Shown piece by piece: positions 25,865 to 38,572 of a stretch of DNA of 64,000 nt (positions are counted from its first letter, which is position 1; each line of letters starts with the position of its first letter). The notes under the pieces are model-generated. The model did not search any database, was not told where the DNA came from, and was given only the letters and a program-made list of their open reading frames with translations. The stretch is taken from NCBI RefSeq assembly GCF_040412425.1, contig NC_089792.1, positions 19,099,590-19,163,589 on the forward strand, given 5' to 3'. Position numbers and translations under genes: made by a program. The stretch is from Macrobrachium rosenbergii (taxonomy: Eukaryota; Arthropoda; Malacostraca; Decapoda; Palaemonidae).

Positions 25865-26160
25865 CAGTGGTCCCCAACCTTTTTTTTGGCCATGCCCCAC
25901 CTAATCACCTCTCAAATCGTGTTCACGCGGAGGGAGCCTAAAAGGCCATTAACTTGGTTTCAACAAGCTTCCTAAGAACATGTACAGTACATACCCACAA
26001 GTATTTTTAAGTATCCATACGGAATATACATCGTATGTATTTATTCGCACACACGCTCAGACTCACGCAGACTTGCTAGAAAAAATTCAGTGTTAATAAC
26101 TCATTCTCGAATTGCCCCCATTAAAAATCATATCACCCCCCTCCATCGTAGGAACCACTG
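25865..26160. mobile_element. Non-autonomous hAT element with 8-bp target duplication
   Basis: Ends are CAGTGGTCCCC and GGAACCACTG, the terminal pattern of hAT-family transposons. Flanks are ATCTAGAT and GTCTAGGT, an 8-bp duplication matching at 6 of 8 positions with the TCTAG-type core favoured by some hAT groups. The first ~30 bases (CAACCTTTTTTTTGGCCATG) match, in opposite orientation, the right end of the element at 32479-32757. No transposase; about 296 bp. Confidence 0.82.
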
Positions 26161-27172
26161 GTCTAGGTGCAGATGCAGAAGAATGAGAGGAATAGTGAAA
26201 TAGTTACTTATATTTATCACCATATTGAATTCAAAAGAGAAAGCTCAGTTGGGAGTGTTAGGTGCGTTTGGTTTCGTTTTTTTTTTTAGCATAAAAACCA
26301 AATAATTTTGCAGTGAAATTCATATTAAACATAAGAGAGAAACTCAAACGAGAAAACAAGCCACCAGAATGGAGGCAACGGGTCGAGTTTAAGAGAGGGA
26401 ATTTCAGAAATCCCGAAATTTCAGAAACAGTGACAAGGCCATTTCATCCCTGACAGCTTGAGAATGAAAACGAATGTTGTGGCTGTTTGTCTACTTCCTT
26501 TTTATGTGATATAAGCAAACAATATGTTTTCTCTTGGGGGTGCAAGTGTTGCGTATAAAAATATAAACAGGGTAATGAATATAGCGGGAAGTAAAAGCAC
26601 AACACAGAAATATATTAAAGAGAATAACCACCTTCTTTAAATTGCACATTAAAAATAATGAATCTAATAACAAATTAGAGCCTAAACTTGAACTGAACCG
26701 AACTCCAAGGAAGGAACAGTTGTTCGGCATAATGACTATGAACACACAAAATAAAAACCTCGTTTAGTCATAATGACTATGAACACAAAATAAAAACCTC
26801 GTTTAGTAAAAGAAATTCACCATAACTCACGTTCTACAAACTGAAAAGAATTTGTTTTTAGTTCTTTTATAATCAATTCCACAATAATTTTTATTCCATA
26901 ATGATTGCCCTTCTATTATATGAATATACTTTAACATTAAGTAAATACAAGAAAAGATAAGGACTAGAACAGTACTATATATTGATTATGATTTTTAACA
27001 AAATGACCAGAGATTAAACTTGCACTGTGATTCCCGTAGAATTTCTATTCATAAATTATATGCAATTCAATATGACAAGGAAATGAAGTGGGAAGAACTT
27101 TTTACCTACCATTTTCCCTCAGTGTTAAACTCAGATTCAACGGACGAAATTTTATTTGACGCTGTCTTAGTT
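26161..27172. other. Unassigned DNA with a short tandem duplication
   Basis: At 26729-26808 a 41-bp unit (ATAATGACTATGAACACA ... CTCGTTTAGT) is present twice in near-identical form. No gene recognised. Confidence 0.5.
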
Positions 27173-27376
27173 CAGGGCCGTCCACCCCCATGCCCGTGGG
27201 CTAAAAGTGGCCCGTTTGATTTTGAAAGTGGCCTGCTAGAGAAAAATAAGTAAAAGTATATTTCCCCTTTTTTAAATTATAAAAATTAGATTTACCGCTT
27301 ATCCTGAACGAAAGAAATATTCTTTGCAAAATCAGTAACTATAAAGAAAAGTTTCATTGGCGTCTGTTGTGTATTA

Positions 27377-27473
<97 letters not shown>

Positions 27474-27488
27474 CACATACATATATAT

Positions 27489-27521
<33 letters not shown>

Positions 27522-27642
27522 TACATATATACATACACACACATACGTACGTACATACATACATACATGCACACAGGTGGCCAGCATGACTCTTTGTTAT
27601 TTTTATGAGTGGCCCTCAGACTAAACAACTTGGACGGCCCTG
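27173..27642. mobile_element. Non-autonomous hAT-like element carrying an AT array
   Basis: 12-bp inverted ends CAGGGCCGTCCA and TGGACGGCCCTG. Flanks TCTTAGTT and TCTCAGTT match at 7 of 8 positions, as expected for a hAT target duplication. Subterminal GTGGCCC/GGCCACTT-like blocks recur. The centre is an (AT)n and (ATAC)n array (27379-27570). No transposase frame. Confidence 0.8.
27379..27570. repeat. (AT)n then (ATAC)/(ACAT)n array inside the hAT element
   Basis: Uninterrupted AT to about 27469, then ATACAT-type units ending in CATACATACATAC. Confidence 0.95.
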
Positions 27643-27923
27643 TCTCAGTTATTTCCCTCAGCACCATATGGAAACCCTTCCCGACATTATATTGCAGTTC
27701 TATTTTTGTCGCTTCCAATAATAAAATGAATGGTTTGCCACCCGACAGTTTGTGGAAGGTTTTTAATATGTCGTTTATGCAGTGAATGTGCATCTTAATA
27801 ACCAAAAAATTATTTATAATGCAGATTACATGCCAATCTTATACTGACTGGACTAATCTGTATCGGTTGAAAAGATATTTGTGAACTTGGTTTTATTAGA
27901 ATATGTGCTGGACGAAATATCAC

Positions 27924-28002
<79 letters not shown>

Positions 28003-28295
28003 TTGTGTATGTATGTATATATATTTATATATACATATAAATATGCATATGTATATACAACCAAACACATACATATTTATATATACATATATATGTATAT
28101 ATATATATGTGTGTGTGTGAATGTGTGCTACATGTGTGAAAAAAAAAGATTCATTTTGCTATATTGAACCTCTACTAAAATTAACCGTGTGTGTGTCCCC
28201 CTTTTTCGTTTCCTGTGTTGCAATGTTTCCTATTTCTCTTCAGTAAAAAAATTCATTTTGCTCTTTTGTACCTCTGTAAAATTAATCGATCCCTT

Positions 28296-28329
<34 letters not shown>
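27643..28329. repeat. Unique DNA with (AT)n, (GT)n and (CT)n arrays
   Basis: AT array at about 27927-27996, mixed TATG/GT repeats to 28120 and a CT array at 28297-28329. AAAAAATTCATTTTGCT with CCTCTRYAAAATTAA recurs at about 28148 and 28250, a short direct duplication. No gene. Confidence 0.75.
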
Positions 28330-28334
<5 letters not shown>

Positions 28335-29206
28335 TCCTTTTTCGCAAAGGTCTCAAACGGAGCACCATCGACCTGGGATATGCTAATGGGGAGAATAAGT
28401 TAGGGGAGCGTTTTCTCTGACGCTTGGGCGAACACGCGCACGCGGTCACAGGTGCACAGACCCCTGCACTTGTTAATTCTTTTGTTTCCTGTTTTCGTGT
28501 ATTACTTGCTTATTATATGGAAACTTAGCTAATCAATCACATTATGTAATGCGTCGTTTTTCACTGCCTGGTATTATAATGAACGTCTGAACGTTTAAGC
28601 TTTTCGACCTTCTTATGTTGGAGTGAAAAGTCATGTTGATCAAGATGCACCATTTTCTCAGTTGGCGGATACTCTCACTGCGAGGAGATCGTAATAAGTC
28701 CTTCCATGCTTCGCCATCGACATGTCCTGAAAACATGTCATGAACACACGAGTCATAAATACACATGTCAAATGCACACGCGTAATGAACACACTTCGGT
28801 AACCTATTGGATATATTTCACAAAAAGGTTGAAAATAAGCCAATGATCGTAAGCTGAGAACGACCTTTGCCAAATGGTGGTTAATCGTATGAAGTACTGA
28901 TTAAGGCTATCAATAATTCGTGGACTTGTATTCACCCTGTTTGTGATGTGCGTGCGATGACTTGGCGACGTGTGTTAATGACATGTTTTGCTGTAATGCT
29001 GGAGCACCCTAACATGATCGCAACAAGTTTTTGATAACTCTGATATGGTCACGAGAAGTCTGATTTAATGGAAAGCGGGGATAATCAGACATTAGGCTAC
29101 CTTAATTTATAATACGTAGTCCTTTGATTAAAAGGAAATGATGAACACGGAAAGTTCCGTGACACTAACACTGTAGAACCAAACTTTAGCTAAGACTAAT
29201 CAGTAA
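28330..29206. other. Unassigned DNA
   Basis: Short repeated ACATGTC/ATGAACACAC words near 28730-28800. No gene recognised. Confidence 0.4.
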
Positions 29207-29994
29207 TTTATGTGAAGGTAACGTGATTACTCCGTGTTCTACAACTTTGCGTTATTTCAGCAAGTTCTTGATAACCAGTGTGATTGATTCAAGTCTCGAG
29301 ACAAAATAATATGATTATATCAAGTCCTCAGACAAAAAAAAATTGACATGATTAGAAAAAATACAACGTTCATCTCGAGTTCTTAGACAAATTAAGTTTA
29401 ACAGAGCCTTAACTTAGAAAATGAAACATCACATTTCCTTCGATAAATAAACGTATACAATTCCTTATATATAATATATATATTATATATATATATATAT
29501 TTCTATATATACTAATCAACATACAATCACGTGTGGAACAGAAATAAATTTCTGACTCGTATCAGGATCTCTTTCAATTGAAAGGCAAGGGCGCTGCCCA
29601 CTAGGCCATGGAGTCATAAAAGGAGTTGGAACCTGAGGGCAACTGCACCCAAGGAATCACCTGGGCAAGCTAACTTTTATGACTTGTATGGCCTAGTGGG
29701 CAGCGCCCTTTGCCTTTCAATTGAAAGACCTTTGTTCGATCCTGATATGAGTCAGAAATTTATATATATATAAATTTTACCCAACGAATTGTGATACGTT
29801 TATGTCTAAGGCTCTGCATTAAACTTGTTAAACTTAATTTGTCTAAGAACTCGAGATGAACGTTGTATTTTTGCTATTCATGTCGATTTTTGTTTGTCTG
29901 AGGACTTGATATAATCATATTATTTTGTCTCGAGACTTGACATAGAACTTGTTGGAATAATGTCAAAGTTTTATAACGTTACCTTTCACATAAA
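29207..29994. mobile_element. Foldback element with tRNA-like sequence in both arms
   Basis: The ~788-bp structure has outer arms sharing TTTATGTGAAAGGTAACG (one base fewer on the left), AGTCTCGAGACAAAATAATA, AGTCCTCAGACAAA and ATCTCGAGTTCTTAGACAAA. Inner arms share TTTCAATTGAAAGGCAA, GGGCGCTGCCCACTAGGCCA and GTCATAAAAG. The loop (about 29623-29670) is unique. The right inner arm carries a box A-like TGGCCTAGTGG and box B GTTCGATCC; the left arm has lost the box B. AT arrays lie inside the left arm (29464-29510) and just outside the right end. Confidence 0.82.
29682..29756 (+). other. tRNA-like region with box A and box B
   Basis: TGGCCTAGTGG at 29689-29699 and GTTCGATCC at 29734-29742 are 45 bp apart, the spacing found in tRNAs and tRNA-derived SINEs. 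GACT and AGTC could pair as a degenerate acceptor end. Cloverleaf stems are poor: CTTTCAATTGAAAG replaces a normal anticodon arm. It is therefore a tRNA-derived repeat and not a functional tRNA. Confidence 0.6.
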
Positions 29995-30009
29995 AAATAT
30001 ATAATTATA

Positions 30010-30086
<77 letters not shown>
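29995..30086. repeat. (AT)n microsatellite
   Basis: AT tract with an inner ATACATATATATATATGTAT palindrome; it abuts the right end of the foldback element. Confidence 0.92.
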
Positions 30087-30091
<5 letters not shown>

Positions 30092-30567
30092 CATCCCATA
30101 GAAAGTGTCATAAACTCTTTTTGTAAACTCTGCAACGAAAATCGGTAAGCCTAGACTAAGAGTTTTTGCAAATCTATTGCAGTAGTTTTATTTCTTATGA
30201 AGAACCGTTGCAGCAAGACGCTCGAATTACATGTTAATTTGAGACTATACGAAAAACGTTATCCTTGACTGCACCTGAAAGTAATAATTGCTTCTTTTTA
30301 TGGGGAAATGTTCTTCCTTTGAAGTGTTAATAGAAAATTAAGGGGGATCTAATTATATTATAGCCAGATGTACAATATCACCTTCTGCAAGTCTTCAGGT
30401 AATCTATTTCCTTTTTGCCATTGGATTACTAAAGAATGCGATTTAATAGAGGAGAGCTTGGAAGAATCAAGTGATAGCCACAGACCTTCCATGAATAGAC
30501 AAGTACCAAGAAATTAAATCTATTAGATTAAATTAATGAAGTAATCTACATAAAGTTGGCTATGTCC
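30087..30567. other. Unassigned DNA
   Basis: Nothing recognised. Confidence 0.4.
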
Positions 30568-30845
30568 TAGGATGTTAATTGGTCGGGGAATTAAATTATC
30601 TCACTGGTTTCCTAGATTATCAGTTACTTGTGGAAATGAATGAATTCAGTGAATATTCCTAAAATATGAATTGGCTGTGGAACGAATAAGCTTCAGCGAT
30701 ATCCTAAAATGTATATTGATGTGGAATCCAGTTAATTAAATGACGACAACGTGAAGTGGTTGTGCTATCATCATAAACCAGTAAAGTTCTATGGCGCAAA
30801 TTGGCTGTGGAATTAAATGATTTCATTGATGCTCTCAAACGTAAA
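30568..30845. repeat. Degenerate minisatellite, unit about 45 bp
   Basis: Unit starts near 30568, 30611, 30658 and 30703 each read CCTAxxATxT, then TTGGCTGTGGAA or close variants, then AATxAA and a TTCAGxGAT-like motif. Another diverged copy is near 30795 (AATTGGCTGTGGAATTAAAT). Confidence 0.65.
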
Positions 30846-32245
30846 CTGTCTTCAGCAGCACCCACTTCGTCCGAGGTATATCCGAGTTTAGTAACAGGGT
30901 AACAATGGCTGCACATTTCGTAATTGGCACGACGCCTTGCCACGGATATAACTGAATGGAACTGCCGTTTTGCCTGAACAAACATCTGGGCCGATTCCCC
31001 TTTCCTAATGAAGGGAGGAGGACCTCCTGCCTCTCTGGTGCTTCGGAAGAAATAAAAATCTTTGTTGTCAGTATTAAAAAAAAAAAAAAAATCTTACTCT
31101 CTGAAGTGACCCTTTCCGGTCTGTCTTCCAAGAAAAGTCGTGGTCATTGCTGTGATATTTTTGTGACATTGCATGAATAGTTTCAGTATCGTTGCCTTTG
31201 CCTGCTAAATTAAGAAGTTCATCGTTTTCTGAATATTCGATGCTGAAATAGTTCATTTTCTCATTTCCTTCCCAAATACAGACAGCCTACGACCCATTTA
31301 CTCTCATATTTACCTTTCTATTTGTAGGTTCGACAATTTTTCATAAAATGAAGCTCATACAACTATTATAGACAATATTGTACCCACCTCCCTCCTGAAG
31401 TAATATTGGAAATCCCATCAACACATTTTTTTGGCAACAACTAAGTTTTATTTAAGACTTCCAGCCATTAAAAAAAAATGAGCTGGTCACTTTACCAGCG
31501 TTCAGTCTCCTCCGTTCCCAAAGACAGGGGATCACGAACTTGTTAAATACTTAACTTTCTCATGGCAAAAAAGTTACCCCGAATCTCTGTTAATGAAGTT
31601 CAGGTCACCGGCGAGACTTTGGTAATCGTGACCGAGATTTTTGACACGTCTTCTTTTGCCCTGAATGCTTTAATTAGGCGGTCCAGGGAGAATGAAGAAA
31701 CGATTAATTCGTGATCAGGAATGTCATTAATATCTTTTCTAATTAAAAATGAACGAATTATACACATCGACAATGAAATAAATATATTACGGGTAGCTTC
31801 CCATTTTAACTTCCAGAAAGAATGATTCATTTCAACTGTAAGGAAAAAAAAAATTATATTAAGAGGTTGAGAAGGACCATGAATACCTTGTCCTAACTTT
31901 CTATTGTTCATTTTAGTAATAAGAAAGAAGTTATTATTTTGTGATGGCCAGAAAAATCATCAATAAATGCCCAATTAGACTGACAGAGAGAATTAGTCAT
32001 TTACTCAGCAAGAAAGAAGGTTGTGATCTCCATAAATATCAATATTATTTCCAATTCCTAGGAAACTTTGGCACTACAGTGAATTTCAAGAAATTATTTT
32101 TGTTTATGGAAGGTGGAAAATTCTATAATATCATTGATAATTACTTTTTTGACAGTTTGTTTATATAATCCATAATTGTAATTGATATTTGAAAGTGATT
32201 TATATATCTTGAATGAAATGAAATAATTTACATTAAACTGAATTG
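30846..32245. other. Unassigned DNA with a weak exon-like minus-strand frame
   Basis: The minus frame ending at 31600 encodes KDINDIPDHELIVSSF followed by SLDRLIKAFRAKEDVSK. A TTTTTAATTAG acceptor-like sequence lies at its start (about 31738). No family is recognised, and chance is likely. A poly(A) run is at 31077-31091. Confidence 0.3.
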
Positions 32246-33275
32246 TAGAAATATAATCGGGGCTACTTGAGCTGAGACTGCCACTTTAATAGTGTCGAAA
32301 ATTTCCTCGCACTATCGACGCTAAAACTAGTGAAGTAATCTCAGTCAAAGAGAACTATTGCAGGGAAAATTACTTCCAACGTACCACATAGCGAATAAAG
32401 TAGAATTGCAAACAAAATATCTTCAAAAATTATTTCTTGTTACACAACGGCAACAGAAAAGCTAGGTATCTTATAGACCAGTGGTTCTCAACTTATTTCA
32501 AAGTTTCGGGGAGGAGGAAGGGTTATTGTGACCGTAGACTGGCAGGCTCGAACTGGCTCTAGAACCACACAAAACGCAGTGTGCATCGGTCCGCACTACT
32601 GAGAGGTCACGTTGGGCTTTCTCTCCGCTAACTTCAGTATTTTTGTTGCACATTATTTGGAATGCATCTTTTGAGGCAGCCAATTTGGAAAAAGTGGGGG
32701 GACTGACACTGACATATGGTGAAAGGGAGCATGGGCCAAAAAAGGTTGAGACCACTGCTACAGACTGAGTTGAAGAGCTCATAATAAGACTAAGATTCGA
32801 GCTATTAACGAGATCAAGAGGCTTGGACTCAGTCCTGTCAAGAACAAGGATAAATAAATGAGACAATCGGCTGTGGTAGCTACTCAGATTGCACGCAACC
32901 GCTAAAGTATACTAAGACTCCCGCGGGCAGATCTTACGATGCAAGTGGTCGGTTTTACACGGTTCCAACGATTATACTGGGAGTCTTAATCTTGTTATGA
33001 ACTCACTTCAACTCAGTCTATAGGATACTTAGATTTCTGTTGCCGTCATGTAACAAGAAATCATTTTAGAAAGATATTTTGTTTGCAATTCTACTTTATT
33101 CGCTATGTGGTACGTTGCAAGCTTTACTTTATGCCACGAAATTTTCCTTAGCCCCGCTGCCACAGTTATGTTTGACTGAGATTACTTCACTAGTTTTAGT
33201 GTCGACAGTGCGAGAAATTTGCCACATTATTCAAGTGGCATTCTCAGCTCAAGTAGCCCTGATTATATTTCTATA
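32246..33275. mobile_element. Foldback element, about 1.03 kb, disrupted by a nested hAT
   Basis: Left arm 32246-32478 plus 32758-32806; right arm about 32976-33275. Shared blocks on opposite strands include GGGCTACTTGAGCTGAGA, CTAAAACTAGTGAAGTAATC, CCAACGTACCACATAGCGAA, AGTAGAATTGCAAACAAAAT and GACTGAGTTGAAG. The central ~170 bp is unpaired. Without the 279-bp hAT the structure would be ~750 bp. No transposase. Confidence 0.85.
32479..32757. mobile_element. Nested non-autonomous hAT element
   Basis: Ends CAGTGGTTCTCAAC and GGTTGAGACCACTG. Flanks TTATAGAC and CTACAGAC form the 8-bp target duplication. The other arm of the host foldback preserves the empty site as CTATAGACTGAG (reverse strand), which confirms both the insertion and its 8-bp duplication. 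The 122-codon minus frame across it is not a gene. Confidence 0.9.
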
Positions 33276-34249
33276 ATTTTGTCTAAGTATAAACAGCAGA
33301 ATGTTAAACGGCCAAGATGGTTTGAGAATAAACTTCAATAAAGGCCAACAGAGATAGAGAGATTTTGATAACTGTAAAATCCTTTAACCTGGGGAGAGAT
33401 GATAGGTCTCCGACATGCATACTGTTTCCATAAAGTATATAAAAAGTCATGGATGAATGTCGACTTTCTGTCTAGTTAAATATATTTTCAATACACACAG
33501 TCCAAATGGGATTTTTTGTCTTTCAAAATTTCCACTAACCAAGAGCACGGTCTTGAGTGGTTGAAAAAATGTTGAAGGGTTGACCCACTTTTGTGCCTCT
33601 TTCAAAACTGTGATCGGTGACCGTGTTGGTTTCTTGAGACAAGGTCATGCTGGAAAATTCCCTGTAAGATTTTATCGTAAGATCTCAGTTTAAGATTCTT
33701 GTTTTTCTGACATTATCAACAAGTTTTATATTGAATTTATATTCATGGAAAGGAATATTTTCTTCCCAGCTATACTTTGCTGTTATACAGTGCTACCTTG
33801 AAAGGTCAAGAAGTTCCAAATTGGATGGACATGAATTTGAACTTGTTTTAAGTACTTTGTATTTGCATTTCGATAATTTTGCTGTACCGATTTCACTGTG
33901 TTTTTTCAATCTGAAAAAGTCTTTCTTAAGGAATGGAACACAAAAGAGTATTGAGATGCAGAGAATAAGCGCCTAACAAATCATGAAGTTTCTAATAATA
34001 CAGTCTTGAAATACGGAAATAAGTAAGTTTAAGATCTGGTTTATATTTAATGTTCCCTTGATTTTATATTTGATCAGAGCGTATATGGATGAAATATAGA
34101 TTCAAACGGAATTCTACAGGTAATTTTCATAAATATCCTACGCTTGTTGTGAAAAATGTTTCGGGGTTTGAAAAAGTTCTCCGCTGTAAACACCCGGTCA
34201 ACACATGAATTATTAATTTAAATAAGACTAAAGAATTGTATGCTTTAGC
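33276..34249. other. Unassigned DNA
   Basis: The plus frame 33731-33976 (81 codons) has no recognised domain. Confidence 0.4.
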
Positions 34250-34277
34250 GCTCGCGCGCGCACACACAAACACACCC

Positions 34278-34336
<59 letters not shown>

Positions 34337-34366
34337 TTGTTAACGAAATAATGTTCATATGCACAT

Positions 34367-34413
<47 letters not shown>
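34250..34413. repeat. (CG/CA)n then two (GA)n arrays
   Basis: CGCGCGCACACACA, a GA array to 34333, a ~38-bp spacer, then a second GA array 34372-34413. Confidence 0.95.
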
Positions 34414-34419
<6 letters not shown>

Positions 34420-34760
34420 AGTTGAAACACACAAAGGTCAAGCAAACTTTCCTGAAAGGGGTTGTCTGTTTTCGCATACATTTGACTTAAAACGAAACCA
34501 GCCACCGCAAAAGAGAAAAAGACGAAGAAATGGAAAACAAACCTTTCGTCCCTTTGCTTCATTTAAACTTGCTCTTTGTCTTGCCTGTCTATTATCTATT
34601 TCTGGAGGAAAATAGAGAAAGGGCGAAAAACAACAGACTTTCCTTTTTGCATGTCTGATGCCCTGGTCTGCAAAAACACACAAAAAAAAAAAATGACAAA
34701 CCCACAATAATACAATATTCTCTTCATTGGATACCCTCTTCCTCCTCCTCCTTCCGGTAC

Positions 34761-34761
<1 letters not shown>
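34414..34761. other. Unassigned DNA
   Basis: Between GA arrays; nothing recognised. Long minus frames here extend from the GA repeats. Confidence 0.45.

Positions 34762-34833
<72 letters not shown>
34762..34833. repeat. (GA)n microsatellite
   Basis: About 36 GA units. Confidence 0.95.
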
Positions 34834-34837
<4 letters not shown>

Positions 34838-34955
34838 CAAATCAAAACAATCTTTAAGGATGTAAACAATCGAAAAGCAAGTTATTTTCGACAAGGTTAA
34901 ATTACCTCTCTTTTCCCCTTCCTCTTCATCTCTTTCACCTCTTACCCTAACGGGA

Positions 34956-35049
34956 ATGAAGAAGAAGAAGAAGAAGAAGAAGAAGAAGAAGAAGAAGAAG
35001 AAGAAGAAGAAGAAGAGGAGGAGGAGGAGGAGGAGAAGGAGGAAGAGAG
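34956..35049. repeat. (AAG)n then (AGG)n trinucleotide array
   Basis: AAG repeats to about 35014, then AGG repeats; a poly-Ser frame on the minus strand is an artefact. Confidence 0.95.
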
Positions 35050-35429
35050 ATAAAGACTGAAAGCCTGGTAACCCCCTCCATAACTTTGGTGACCACAGCT
35101 GCCGGGTTTAATATCTTCCTGGTGGAAAATTAAAGAAAAAGGGGGCGCGATTGAAAGCACCGTTTTAGAATATAATGGTCTTTTTAGTTTATGAACAAAC
35201 TGAATTCTGTTTAGTCTGAAATTTAGGCAATTTTGTTTTAATACCTCTATATGATTACTGTCTTAGGTTTGGTGTTGATGTGGTTGTTGAGAGGCGATCG
35301 TAAACTGTACAAATTGATGGATATGGATATGAATATCTTCCTGCAAAAATAGATGGTAACAAGCAAAACGCAAATAAAAAGGAAGCAGAGAATGTGATAA
35401 TCAGTTTACACTCATGAAATGATATCCCC
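35050..35429. other. Unassigned DNA
   Basis: Nothing recognised. Confidence 0.4.
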
Positions 35430-35835
35430 AAGGTTGAACGAATTGGATATCATACGATATTTGTAGGTTAATGTTAGTAAATATGACAATGTCACGGTGT
35501 ATGTGATAAAAATTCATAAAAAGCTACGTGTTTCAAACGTACCAATCGCCTGTCAAGGTGAGGGCTGGTTGATATCGAGTCTAAGTGTTTATATAACGCA
35601 TTCGACGGGCATATGTACGGCAGAGTCGGTATCAACTCACAACTCTCTTGACAGCCGGATGGTTACCGTCCTTGAAAGTTTTCGATCCCCACTGTCGGTT
35701 GTTCGAATCTCCCAGGTGCCTAATCGTTTATCTGTTGTAATTTCCCTTCGGTGATACTCCAGGAGCAGAGCGAATTGGATATTAGACATTTGTAGGTTAA
35801 AGTTTTTAAGTATAAAAAAGTCACGGTTTATGTGA
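35430..35835 (+). mobile_element. tRNA-like dispersed unit related to the 39-42 kb array
   Basis: The order of motifs matches a reverse-orientation array unit: GAATTGGATAT, TTTGTAG, GTCACGGTGTATGTGATAAA, TTCATAA, GCTACGTG, GATATCGAGTCTAA, ATTCGACGGG, CAACTCTCTTG, then a box A-like CAGCCGGATGG and box B GTTCGAATC 44 bp apart, then TTCCCTTCGGT and again GAATTGGATATTA ... TTTGTAG ... GTCACGGTTTATGTGATA. The repeated head and tail mean at least one full unit plus part of the next, so it is also tandem. It is strongly diverged from the array copies and ends at a CA/AT array. Confidence 0.7.
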
Positions 35836-35847
35836 TATATCCATCAC

Positions 35848-35874
35848 ACACACACACACATATATATATATAAT

Positions 35875-35973
<99 letters not shown>

Positions 35974-36010
35974 TATATATATATACATATATATTATATA
36001 TATATTTTAT
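35848..36010. repeat. (CA)n(AT)n microsatellite
   Basis: CA units, then AT tracts interrupted by TAATAT at fairly regular spacing. Confidence 0.93.
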
Positions 36011-37218
<1,208 letters not shown>

Positions 37219-37888
37219 TTTGTGTATACATTGAAAATACAGGGTTTCCAAAGAATGGTAAGTATACAGTACTTACGCAAGTGAAAAGGTTGAGAAAGAA
37301 AGTTTGCTAGATTAAGTGTTAGTACAGGGTAGGTGGGGGGACTATGTCAGTAATGTAACTGCAAGAATAGGAGTAGCCGGAGACACATCTCATGATGACC
37401 TGGTTAAAGCTGAAGCTAAGATAAATATGAACTGGAGAGTAATCGGCGAAAGTGCGACCGTAAATGTAAGGCATACACGCGATTTAGATAAGATTCAGTG
37501 AGAAGAGCATATGAGGAGAAATGGTTGAACAAGAGATTATGATTAAATACACAGAGGTAATTCGGTTACTGTGTGGGGATGCTTAACTAATAGCCAAGGA
37601 ACAAGTTTTTCGCCTTACATGTTCTTCAAGGCGCCAAACAAATGGTGCGGAAAACGCTGCCCCGAACAAAAGCCATTGGAGGCAGATGGCCGTGATGTTT
37701 GTGAAGGAAGGTAGAGCCATCGTAGTAACAATAGGAGAATAGTAATGTATGATCATTTGTTTTTTTAGGTCAATTTAGCTTTGCCAATAGAGGTCTTGCT
37801 CGACTGTCCTGGCTGCAAATAAAATATGGACTGAAACTGGTAATCGTTCACGGTCATACACAGATATATACGATGGGCACAAACACAT
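37219..37888. other. Unassigned DNA
   Basis: The 61-codon plus frame at 37316-37501 contains no recognised domain. Nothing else found. Confidence 0.4.
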
Positions 37889-38285
<397 letters not shown>

Positions 38286-38402
38286 TCAGTTAAAAGCATG
38301 TGGCATAAATCCAGCTGAGACCACAGGAAAAGCAAAAAAAAAAACCAAGGGCTTTCATGTTCTTTCAACACATTTTCAAAACGAAAGATTTTGTATGTCT
38401 GC

Positions 38403-38572
<170 letters not shown>

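Noticed and set aside
29682..29756. Functional tRNA gene
   Set aside because: Box A/B are present but the anticodon and T stems do not pair properly, and the sequence is part of a foldback.
32498..32866. 122-codon minus-strand gene
   Set aside because: Most of it lies inside the nested non-autonomous hAT element, so it is not a host gene.
34245..34869. Ser-Leu-repeat frames on the minus strand
   Set aside because: Generated by (GA)n arrays; the short unique parts match nothing.
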